Of a stretch of 64,000 nt of DNA, positions 25,858 to 33,331 are shown piece after piece. The position numbers and the translations under genes were made by a program. Positions within the stretch are counted from its first letter, which is position 1, and each line of letters opens with the position of its first letter. The notes under the pieces were generated by a model. The model was not told the DNA's origin. It did not search any database and worked only from the letters and a program-made list of their open reading frames with translations. The stretch is from Saprospiraceae bacterium. GTDB taxonomy: Bacteria; Bacteroidota; Bacteroidia; Chitinophagales; Saprospiraceae. Location of the stretch: contig JAIYAV010000207.1 of assembly GCA_027488855.1 (NCBI GenBank), forward strand, positions 1-64,000, read 5' to 3'.

Positions 25858-26625
25858 ATGCAAAAAACTTATTTCGCCTCCGATTTTCACCTCGGCGTTC
25901 CGGGAAAATACAGCAGCTCGGAAAGAGAGCGGCAATTGTTGCGCTGGTTGGATCAAATCAGTGTGGATGCTCAGGAAATTTTTTTGGTTGGAGATTTATT
26001 TGATTTTTGGTTTGAGTACAAAAAAGTTATTCCAAAGGGCTACACCCGTTTTTTGGGCAAACTGGCTGAGCTGCGCGACGCAGGCATCCCCATTCAGTTT
26101 TTTACGGGGAATCACGACATGTGGATGTTTCGCTATTTCGAAGATGAGTTTGGCATTCCCATTCATCGGCAGCCCATCATGCGAGAAATCAACGGAAAAA
26201 CCTTTTTGATTGGCCACGGCGATGGCTTGGGGCCGGGGGATTATGGCTACAAGATGCTCAAACACATTTTTGCCAATCCTTTTTTTCAATGGTGTTTCGC
26301 CCTTGTGCACCCCAATTTTGGCATGGGTGTGGCCCAGTTTTGGTCGGGAAAAAGTAGGGGGGCGAATCCTCCACAAACGGAGTTTTTGGGCCCTGAGAAG
26401 GAATGGCTGCTTATTTATGCCAATGACCAATTGGAACACAAACCCGCTGATTTTTACATCTTTGGACACCGGCATTTGCCCATCGATCATGTGCTAAAAA
26501 ATGGAACGAGTCGTTATATCAATTTGGGTGAATGGTTGCATTACAATTCTTACGCAGTATTCGATGGTGAAAATTTGGAAATACAGTTTTTCGAAAACCC
26601 TGAAGGGCTGGTGTTTGGACGCTAG
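25858..26625 (+). CDS. lpxH: UDP-2,3-diacylglucosamine diphosphatase (lipid A pathway)
   Basis: A 255-residue calcineurin-like metallophosphoesterase. Metal-binding motifs in order are ASDFHLG (7-13), GDLFDFWFEY, GNHDMW, IGHGDG and FGHRHLP. This set, with the WFEY extension, is typical of LpxH-type enzymes that hydrolyse UDP-2,3-diacylglucosamine to lipid X at the inner membrane. The ATG at 25858 was chosen since MQKTYFASDFH starts the fold. It is divergent from the SDR gene and overlaps the next secreted-protein gene. An LpxH-like paralogue with another substrate is possible but less likely. Confidence 0.85.
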   Translation: MQKTYFASDFHLGVPGKYSSSERERQLLRWLDQISVDAQEIFLVGDLFDFWFEYKKVIPKGYTRFLGKLAELRDAGIPIQFFTGNHDMWMFRYFEDEFGIPIHRQPIMREINGKTFLIGHGDGLGPGDYGYKMLKHIFANPFFQWCFALVHPNFGMGVAQFWSGKSRGANPPQTEFLGPEKEWLLIYANDQLEHKPADFYIFGHRHLPIDHVLKNGTSRYINLGEWLHYNSYAVFDGENLEIQFFENPEGLVFGR

Positions 26626-27415
26626 CACTACTGCGTTTTGCGTTCTCTTCATTTTTTTCGGCCAACTGGCTGAGGCTCAAAGTATAGACAGTATTCCATT
26701 GGTCTACAGTTTTGAAGCCCAAGTGCAGGTATTGAGCAGCGACAAACTCAAACAAATTTACTTCGTTTCCCCACAGCAGGTCTTGTACAAATGCAATGAA
26801 CAAGGCAAGGTGCTCTTTGAGTTCAGCAACCGTTATTTGGGTACCTTGAGCAAAGTAGATGTCAGCGATCCCTTCGATATCCTGTTGTATTACCCCGATT
26901 ATCAAACCCTCCAGTTTTTGGATCGCACGCTCAATGTGACTGCGGATGTACGCCTCAAGGCCGAGCAGTTTCCGCTGCCAACTTTGGTTGCGCTGAGTCG
27001 GGATCGGCAAGTTTGGATTTACGACGCAGCCCTGAATACGCTTAATCGCATGGATCGGCAAGGCAACATCAAAAGCTCCAGTCAGGACTTGAGCCTGCTG
27101 CTGGGACGCCGCTTTAGTCCCAACCAACTGGTTTGTAACGAAAGAGGGGTGTACCTGGTTGATCCTGAGCAGGGCGTTTTGAGCTTTGATCTTTTTGCCC
27201 AGTTTCAAGCCTTTTTGCCACTGGTGGGTGTTGAACAGTTGCAAACTTTTGATCAATACCTTTTGTACCGCCAGCAGGGGAACTATTATGTGGGCGAAAC
27301 GGTTGGTGCTGCCCGAGCGTTACAAGGATTACCAACTGGTCTTCTGCTTTTTACTGGGTTACCCAACTGGATTGTCGCTTGGGATGGCACAAAAATTTTG
27401 CGTTTTCAAAAATAA
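26564..27415 (+). CDS. secreted protein of unknown function, beta-propeller-like
   Basis: About 283 residues. The ATG at 26564 lies inside the end of lpxH in another frame and gives a signal peptide with a basic n-region (MVKIWKYSFSKTLKG... FIFFGQLAEAQ). A TTG at 26615 would remove most of the overlap but leaves no positive charges before the hydrophobic core. The mature part contains repeating strands with short aromatic motifs (QIYFVSPQQVLYKCNEQGKVLFEF; DRQVWIYDAALNTLNRMDRQGNIKS; NERGVYLVDPEQGVLSFD) that look like blades of a propeller. The lpxH linkage suggests an envelope role, but none is known. Confidence 0.75.
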   Translation: MVKIWKYSFSKTLKGWCLDASTTAFCVLFIFFGQLAEAQSIDSIPLVYSFEAQVQVLSSDKLKQIYFVSPQQVLYKCNEQGKVLFEFSNRYLGTLSKVDVSDPFDILLYYPDYQTLQFLDRTLNVTADVRLKAEQFPLPTLVALSRDRQVWIYDAALNTLNRMDRQGNIKSSSQDLSLLLGRRFSPNQLVCNERGVYLVDPEQGVLSFDLFAQFQAFLPLVGVEQLQTFDQYLLYRQQGNYYVGETVGAARALQGLPTGLLLFTGLPNWIVAWDGTKILRFQK

Positions 27416-27492
27416 TTTTTCAAGAAAAGGACCTTTGTAGTGGGGCAAAAATAAGTGATCATTTTGCCCCACTACTTTGCCAACTCGTACAC

Positions 27493-28830
27493 ATGAACCT
27501 ACAGCCTTTCCGTACTGAACTCCGCATCCTCATTCATCTGGGTTTGCCCATTGCCCTAGCCGAATTGAGCAGCATGTTGCTGGCAACTTTGGGCACATTT
27601 ATGATCGGGCAAGTGAATGTGACCGATGTCGCCGCAGCTGGAGCCACCAATCCTATCTTTTGGCTGATAGCGCTGATCGGTATCGGCGGATTGTCGATGA
27701 CCTCACCCTTGGTGGCTGCAGCAGACGAAAGAAATGATCCCGCTGAAGTCAAACGAATTTTATACGCCGGTGGAATAACCTCTTTGTTGTTTGCGCTGCT
27801 AGAGGGAATTGTGCTGATTGTTATCGCATCAAATTTTGAGCTATTGGGACATGAGCAGGATGTAGCCAGGTTGGCCCAGCCCTATTTGTGGATATTGATT
27901 GCCCAATTGCCCATGATGTCCTTGTATTTCAATCTCATCTATTTTATCGATGGCTTGTCGATGACTAAAGTGGGTCTGGTGTTTTCGCTAGCCGGCGCCC
28001 TTTTGGGTGGTACCTTGAACTGGATTTTTGTTTTTGGCATTGGAGGCATTCCTCAATTGGGGGTAGCGGGCCTGGGGCTTTCATTCTCCATTACCATTGC
28101 TGCTCAATTGGTCGGCATAATTATTTATCTACGGCGCAGCGCTCGGTTTAAAACGATGATGAATACGGTAATCCATAAGGATGAAATCTGGCGCAAAACC
28201 AAAGAATTCATCGGATTGGCCTTGCCAGTCAGTGGACAAGCTTTGATTGAGTATTCCGCCTATTCGTTAGGTGCCATTTGGGTTGGGCAGCTGGGGAAAT
28301 ACTCACTTGCAGGTCATCAAGTGGCGATGACTTTGGCGAGTACAACGTTTGTAGTGTTGATGGCCATTGGTACTGCCGGATCGATTCGAATTGGACAAGC
28401 TTTTGGACAAAAAAACCATGGCCAAATTCGCTTGTCGGGTTTTTCGGCGATGTTTTTAGCGGTGGGCCTGGTGCTGATTCCCGCCTTGTGTTTTATGTTG
28501 GGTTCGGATAGCATCGCCAGGGCTTTTATCGACGACCCCAAAGTTTGGGACATTGCGTCTGCTTTGATTGTCATCGCTGGCTTGTTCCAGATATCGGATG
28601 CCATGCAGTCCGTAGGTATCTCACTCTTGCGGGGCATGGAGGATACCCGCATGCCTTCAATCATCTCCTTGGTGGCGTATTGGATCCTGGGTATGCCGGT
28701 GGCGTATTGGCTGACTTTCCATTTGGGATGGGGGGTACAGGGCGTATGGGTCGGATTTTTAATTGCTTTGAGTACGCAGGCCGGGTGGTTTACGTGGCGG
28801 TTTTATTGGCTCAGTGGACGGACTCAATAA
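27493..28830 (+). CDS. MATE-family multidrug/sodium efflux transporter
   Basis: A 445-residue inner-membrane protein with 12 predicted helices in two related halves. MATE features are LGLPIALAELSSMLLATLGTFMIGQV at the start, GATNPIFWLIALIGIGGLSMTSPLVA, and in the second half GLALPVSGQALIEYSAYSLGAIWVGQLG and GTAGSIRIGQAFGQK. The N-terminal half lacks an obvious extra domain. Members export cationic drugs or toxins in exchange for protons or sodium. The ATG at 27493 begins just before helix 1. The gap of 77 nt after the secreted protein gene suggests either an operon or a weak promoter. Confidence 0.9.
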   Translation: MNLQPFRTELRILIHLGLPIALAELSSMLLATLGTFMIGQVNVTDVAAAGATNPIFWLIALIGIGGLSMTSPLVAAADERNDPAEVKRILYAGGITSLLFALLEGIVLIVIASNFELLGHEQDVARLAQPYLWILIAQLPMMSLYFNLIYFIDGLSMTKVGLVFSLAGALLGGTLNWIFVFGIGGIPQLGVAGLGLSFSITIAAQLVGIIIYLRRSARFKTMMNTVIHKDEIWRKTKEFIGLALPVSGQALIEYSAYSLGAIWVGQLGKYSLAGHQVAMTLASTTFVVLMAIGTAGSIRIGQAFGQKNHGQIRLSGFSAMFLAVGLVLIPALCFMLGSDSIARAFIDDPKVWDIASALIVIAGLFQISDAMQSVGISLLRGMEDTRMPSIISLVAYWILGMPVAYWLTFHLGWGVQGVWVGFLIALSTQAGWFTWRFYWLSGRTQ

Positions 28831-28845
28831 ATTTAGGGCATTGGG

Positions 28846-29082
28846 TTAATTACGGCTAAATGGTAAAACTCTATCTTCTCTTGTTTCTGTTTGGTACAAA
28901 AGAGCATCCCCAAAATCACTCATCTCACATCCTTGCAAAATAATACTGATCGCATTGTTGATTTCATTGTCATCAATGCCAGGGTTTTGTAAACTGGTGA
29001 AATGAATTTTTAGCCTTGATAAAAGCGGAAGCAAAATATCAAGGTCTTTTTGATCAGGAATATCCAAAATTAATGTTGTCAT
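28846..29082 (-). CDS. small antitoxin-like protein without visible toxin partner
   Basis: A 78-residue protein. It opens with TTLILDIPDQKDLDILLPLLSRLKIHF and ends with TETREDRVLPFSRN. This pattern (a short beta strand, a leucine-rich helix, a linker, then an R-x-D-R-x-LPF tail) is common to small antitoxin-like proteins that precede PIN-type or similar toxin genes in Bacteroidota and cyanobacteria. No toxin-sized reading frame follows on the same strand: the next gene downstream is the convergent MATE gene. So it is an orphan. Assignment rests on pattern recognition and needs a profile search. Confidence 0.55.
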   Translation of the reverse strand: MTTLILDIPDQKDLDILLPLLSRLKIHFTSLQNPGIDDNEINNAISIILQGCEMSDFGDALLYQTETREDRVLPFSRN

Positions 29083-29145
29083 TGTTCCAATTAATGTTGT
29101 CTACAAAAGTATACCATTTTTCTTTAAAAAACACGAATAAATGGT

Positions 29146-30093
29146 CTACATCTGCTTCTTCCGCTCCCAATGATTCAAATCCTCAATCTCCTGCAAAATG
29201 TACAAATAGTTCTCATACCGCAGGGCGCTGATTTCATCCCGTTCCACTGCAGCTTTTACGGCGCATTTTGGTTCATTGCGGTGCAAACAAGCGCCACCAA
29301 AGCGGCATTGGGGGGAGAGCGCAAAAATTTCGCGGAAGTTGTGCGCCACCTGATTGGGCTCCAAGTGGATAAAACTGAGGGTTTTAATCCCCGGCGTATC
29401 GATGATTTGCCCGCCCATGTCCAGCGGGTGCATTTCCGCAAAAGTAGTGGTGTGCTGGCCTTTGCCAGACCAATCCGAAATTTCCCCTACGCGCAATTCC
29501 AGATTGGATTGAATCTGATTGAGCAAACTCGACTTCCCTACCCCCGACTGGCCGCTCAGCATGGTCACTTTGTCTTTCAGTTGAGCCTTCAATTCAGCTA
29601 CCCCATCGCCAGTCATGGCCGAGGCCAAAATGACGGTATAGCCCAGGCCCTGGTACAAGTCCTCTAAATAGGCATAAACCTCCAAGTCTTCATCCCCGTA
29701 CAAATCTGCTTTGTTGAATACAATGATGGTGGGAATCTCATAAGGTTCTACCATGAGCAAAAAACGATCGATGAACCCTTGTTTGAGCTTTGGGTGGGTG
29801 ATGGTAGTGACCAAGAGTGCCTGATCAATATTACTGGCTAAAAGGTGCAAATCGTGTTTGCGGCGAGGAGATTGGCGCACCACGTAATTGCGGCGGGGCA
29901 TTACGCCCTTGATCAGGCCGTTGCCCGATTCATTTTCCATTTCAAACAACACTACATCCCCTACTGCGATGGGATTGGTGAGTGGCAAATCGCTCAAACG
30001 CATTTTTCCTACTGTGCGACATTCCAATACTTGTCCATCTTCCATCCGCACATTGTACCAACTCCCCGTCGACTTTATGACTGTTCCTTGCAT
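29146..30093 (-). CDS. rsgA: ribosome small-subunit-dependent GTPase A
   Basis: A 315-residue circularly permuted GTPase. An OB-fold comes first (KSTGSWYNVRMEDGQVLECRTVGK). The G motifs follow in permuted order: G4 VFNKADL, then G1 GQSGVGKSSLLN, G2 region GQHTTTF, and G3 DTPGI. The C-terminal zinc-binding motif is CRFGGACLHRNEPKC. RsgA checks late 30S assembly in the cytoplasm. Its start is 4 nt from the end of the GGGP-synthase-type gene, so the two are co-transcribed. Confidence 0.95.
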   Translation of the reverse strand: MQGTVIKSTGSWYNVRMEDGQVLECRTVGKMRLSDLPLTNPIAVGDVVLFEMENESGNGLIKGVMPRRNYVVRQSPRRKHDLHLLASNIDQALLVTTITHPKLKQGFIDRFLLMVEPYEIPTIIVFNKADLYGDEDLEVYAYLEDLYQGLGYTVILASAMTGDGVAELKAQLKDKVTMLSGQSGVGKSSLLNQIQSNLELRVGEISDWSGKGQHTTTFAEMHPLDMGGQIIDTPGIKTLSFIHLEPNQVAHNFREIFALSPQCRFGGACLHRNEPKCAVKAAVERDEISALRYENYLYILQEIEDLNHWERKKQM

Positions 30094-30096
30094 TTG

Positions 30097-30846
30097 TTAT
30101 TCGTTACCCGCTGCGCGCACTGCCGCAGCAATTTCGATCAATAATCCTGGATCTTTTTCCAGTGCATTGCCAACTACCAGCAGATCTGCACCTGCCTTCA
30201 GGTTGGTATAAGCCAACTCGGGGGTGCTGATTCCACCGCCAGTAAAGAGCGGAACATCCACAGCGCTTCGTACTGCCTGGATCATCTCTGCACTTACCGG
30301 GCGTTGTGCACCACTGCCAGCGTCAAGGTACAACAGCTTTAATCCCAGCATGGTTCCAGCCATGGCGGTACAAACAGCGATTTCTATTTTTTCAGGCGGA
30401 ATGGGTTGGGTATTGCTCATGTATGCAGCCGTAGTACTCACACCGCCATCGATCAGCAGGTAACCAGTAGGAATGATTTCCAAACCCGAAGCTTTGAGGT
30501 AAGGTGCCGCAATCACGTGTTGGCCAATCAATAAATCTGGATTGCGCCCGGAGATGAGTGAAAGTAGAAGAATGGCATCGGCACGGGTGGAAATTTGTAA
30601 GGGGCTACCCGGGAAAATGACCAGGGGTTGGCGCACGTTTTGGCGCAGCAACTGCAAGCATTCCTCCATTTTTTCATCCATGAGCAAACTGCCTCCGATG
30701 AAAAAAAAGTCGATTCCCCGCTCAGCCAGGGCAATGAGGGCATCTACCGATTGGGTGCGCAGTCGGTCGGGGTCGATGAGAACCGCTAATTGCTTACGTC
30801 CCGCTGCGCGCGACTGCTCGATGGATGCGTATACCTTTGGATTCAC
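30097..30846 (-). CDS. geranylgeranylglyceryl/heptaprenylglyceryl phosphate synthase family
   Basis: A 249-residue TIM-barrel prenyltransferase. It starts with QLAVLIDPDR (phosphate/Mg-binding Asp) followed by GIDFFFIGGSLLM. It contains FPGSPLQIS, EIIPTGYLLIDGG, YLDAGSGAQRPVS (a signature of the family) and ends with the phosphate-binding GGGIS and LLVVGNAL. In archaea the enzyme makes ether lipids; in Bacteroidota group II homologues occur, and their product in vivo is not clear. It is upstream of rsgA by 4 nt. Confidence 0.9.
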   Translation of the reverse strand: MNPKVYASIEQSRAAGRKQLAVLIDPDRLRTQSVDALIALAERGIDFFFIGGSLLMDEKMEECLQLLRQNVRQPLVIFPGSPLQISTRADAILLLSLISGRNPDLLIGQHVIAAPYLKASGLEIIPTGYLLIDGGVSTTAAYMSNTQPIPPEKIEIAVCTAMAGTMLGLKLLYLDAGSGAQRPVSAEMIQAVRSAVDVPLFTGGGISTPELAYTNLKAGADLLVVGNALEKDPGLLIEIAAAVRAAGNE

Positions 30847-30882
30847 GTGTTGGTTTTCCCTATTGACACTATGTCTATTAAA

Positions 30883-31698
30883 CTACTGGCATTGTTGATT
30901 GATGCCCAAAACATATTTTTCTACCACACCAATTTCCGCCGCAGTTTCAGCACCGGAAAAGCCAGTAATTAGCTTGTCTTTCATTTGGTTGCGTGCGAAA
31001 GTAGTCAATTTTTGTGAGACGGGCATATAAGACCAGTGCCACTTCTCCTCATTGTAGCCATGGGGGCGCTCGTCATTTTTGACGGAATAGGGCTGGCAAA
31101 ACCCAAAACTACCCGCGTTTTTGATCAACCAGGCATAGATTTTTTGGCCCTCACCTTGTAGAAACCATTTGTCGGAAAGGTTATTCAGGTCAATGTCAGT
31201 ACCCCAATGGTGGCGAGATGCGCCGGGCATGGCGCTGTATTCCATAATTTTGATGGCACGGTTTTTAGCAACCGGGTAGGCTTTGGTGGCATTTTCGCCA
31301 TTGGATAAGATTCGACTGCCATTCCATTTGGCTTCCCAAATGCCTTTTTGAACCTCAAAATTGCGGGCTGCAGAGATGATTTTTAAGGAAATCCCCTCTT
31401 TGAGTGCCGCAGCGTGCATGGATTTGAACGCCTCATACGCGTCTTTGCGCAAATACATATCGGTACGATCCGAATAGGGGCTGCTAATTTTGGTGAAATC
31501 GGGATGCTGCGCAGGGTCGAAATGCCCCATCAGGTAATCCAAATCAAAATCGGCTTGCTCGGCTGCTTCGGTTTGTGCTGCCATGTGCGCTTTTGGCTGG
31601 GGCTTTTGTTCGCTCAATTTACTGGATGCACTTCCTGTATCGCTACAACTGGCACTCCAGAGGCCAAAAAACAAAACGGGGATCAAGTTTTTTATCAT
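30883..31698 (-). CDS. D-alanyl-D-alanine carboxypeptidase, VanY/M15B family lipoprotein
   Basis: A 271-residue protein with a lipoprotein signal (LIPVLFFGLWSASCSD, Cys 18). A disordered spacer leads to a VanY domain. The zinc site is visible as SRHHWGTDIDL (His and Asp ligands) and EKWHWSY (catalytic Glu and third His). YPVAKNRAIKIMEYSAMPGA before it is typical of the family. It trims D-Ala from peptidoglycan stems in the periplasm. It starts 1 nt over the stop of the upstream gene, so the pair is translationally coupled. Confidence 0.88.
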   Translation of the reverse strand: MIKNLIPVLFFGLWSASCSDTGSASSKLSEQKPQPKAHMAAQTEAAEQADFDLDYLMGHFDPAQHPDFTKISSPYSDRTDMYLRKDAYEAFKSMHAAALKEGISLKIISAARNFEVQKGIWEAKWNGSRILSNGENATKAYPVAKNRAIKIMEYSAMPGASRHHWGTDIDLNNLSDKWFLQGEGQKIYAWLIKNAGSFGFCQPYSVKNDERPHGYNEEKWHWSYMPVSQKLTTFARNQMKDKLITGFSGAETAAEIGVVEKYVLGINQQCQ

Positions 31699-33116
31699 CA
31701 GTATTCAAATTCTTTTTGTTCGTAAGGATAGCCGAAGAGAAATTTCTCCTTGATGAGTGCGGCCACTTTGGTGGGCACCATCATTTCAAAACCAGCATTG
31801 CCGCTGCGCACCAGCGAGAGTACTTCTTTGGAAAAAATGTGCAGGATGTTGTGGTCGTAGCCTTCAATGTCGACAATTTGCTGGTTGTCGATCAGGTGGC
31901 GGTACAAAAACTTGGCACCTTCGGGTACCGGCGTATTCTGGGCAGTCATCAATTCTTCATTGCCTTCCTGCATGGCTGGGTACACGTAGATTTTGACGTT
32001 TTTGGTAAACAACTCACCAAAGGCAGCCAACAAACGCCCGTCCATGTTTTCATAGTATTTGCGGTTGACCAATTCCAATAAGAACTGCACCCCCAGCACC
32101 AAACCAATTTTATTGATGCGGTAATCGGCCAGGTAATTGATCAATTGAGCGTGCTCCTCACAATTGGAAATGATCACCGTTTGCCCCAGGGTATTCAGTA
32201 GTTCAGCGCGATCCAGAAAGTCTTTTTCATCCAGTTCACCATCTGCTCTCAGGTTGGAAAGGGTGATTTCGGTGAGCAGGTAGGTCTTCTTGCTGTCTAC
32301 ATCGGGCTCATTGCGAAACTGATGGTAGCCCGTTTTGAGCATGTCCATATTGACCAGGGTCGGGGGGCGGAAACTACCTCGGACTACCAATACATCTTTT
32401 TTGTACAAAAACTCCGAAGCCTGCAAGTTGCGGCCATCGGGGCCAAACATGGCGACATCCGACAAGCCGTGTTTGATCAAGTAAAGACTGAGCAAACGAT
32501 TGTCTACATGGTCAAAATCAGGCCCGGTGAGGCGCACCATGTCGATATTGACCCGGCCACGGAGGCTGTCGATCAAGGATTCGAGTAGTTCTTCGGGGTC
32601 GTCATTGTGACGGTAACAAGCGTAGAGCAGGTTCACGCCCAGGATACCGATGGCTTGTTGCTGGAGTTTGTTGTCGTTATCGAGCATGCGCACGTGCAGC
32701 ACCAGGTCGTTGGGTTCCCCTTCCGGGGTGAGTTGGAACCGGATGCCCAGCCAGCCGTCGCCCTGAATGGTTTTGCTGTAATTGATGGCGGCAATGGTGT
32801 CAGCAAAGACAAAAAAACTACATTCTGGCCGCTCCTGCCGCAAGCGGGTGTTCATCAGCTCGTACTCGTGGTCGAGCATCTTGTACAAGCGGGACTCACA
32901 GACGTAACGACCACTGGGCTCGGGCCCGTAGATGTGATCGGAATACACCTTATCGTAGGCTGACATGGTTTTGGCAATGGTGCCAGCTGCCGCTCCAACC
33001 TGGAAAAAATAGCGGGCTACCTCCTGACCGGCCCCAATTTCAGCAAAAGTGCCGTAAATGAGTGGGTCGAGGTTGATCTCAAGTGCCTTTTGTTCGGTTT
33101 CGAGTAGTTTGCGCAT
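31698..33116 (-). CDS. conserved protein of unknown function (Bacteroidota-type)
   Basis: A 472-residue soluble protein from the ATG at 33116 (MRKLLETEQKALEINLDP). A sequence pattern such as GTFAEIGAGQEVARYFFQVGAAAGTIAKTMSAYDK followed by GRYVCESRLYKMLDHEY is strongly conserved in this family as far as I recall. Database names for it (TonB receptor, nucleotide adenylyltransferase) have no support in the sequence: there is no signal peptide, no barrel and no HxGH motif. It is probably cytoplasmic. It is translationally coupled to the VanY lipoprotein. No function is proposed. Confidence 0.8.
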   Translation of the reverse strand: MRKLLETEQKALEINLDPLIYGTFAEIGAGQEVARYFFQVGAAAGTIAKTMSAYDKVYSDHIYGPEPSGRYVCESRLYKMLDHEYELMNTRLRQERPECSFFVFADTIAAINYSKTIQGDGWLGIRFQLTPEGEPNDLVLHVRMLDNDNKLQQQAIGILGVNLLYACYRHNDDPEELLESLIDSLRGRVNIDMVRLTGPDFDHVDNRLLSLYLIKHGLSDVAMFGPDGRNLQASEFLYKKDVLVVRGSFRPPTLVNMDMLKTGYHQFRNEPDVDSKKTYLLTEITLSNLRADGELDEKDFLDRAELLNTLGQTVIISNCEEHAQLINYLADYRINKIGLVLGVQFLLELVNRKYYENMDGRLLAAFGELFTKNVKIYVYPAMQEGNEELMTAQNTPVPEGAKFLYRHLIDNQQIVDIEGYDHNILHIFSKEVLSLVRSGNAGFEMMVPTKVAALIKEKFLFGYPYEQKEFEY

Positions 33117-33140
33117 GGGGATGAATATTGGGCACAAGGT

Positions 33141-33158
33141 ACGAAAGATGTGTGGGGT
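33141..33158 (+). repeat. left copy of an 18-bp direct repeat
   Basis: The word acgaaagatgtgtggggt occurs here and again at 35296-35313 in the same orientation. The copies flank a 2.1-kb AT-rich segment that contains only the gliding-type adhesin gene. Both are preceded by CAAG. Confidence 0.85.
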
Positions 33159-33331
33159 GTCAGTGCTTGTTGAATTTTTTTTGAAACTGGGGGGCTATTT
33201 AAGATCAATCGGGTGTTCAATCAGCATGGAATGGATGTATAAAAATGTGCTATTTTGGATAACTTGTATTTTCTTCTAGCGTTCTATTTCTTGGTTTCTA
33301 CTGATTGTCAAATTTTTAAATATTAACATAT

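Noticed and set aside
29146-33116. Possible secondary-metabolite or ether-lipid cluster around the GGGP synthase gene
   Set aside because: Neighbours (rsgA, VanY peptidase, conserved unknown) are housekeeping-type genes; no other lipid-ether enzyme is present.
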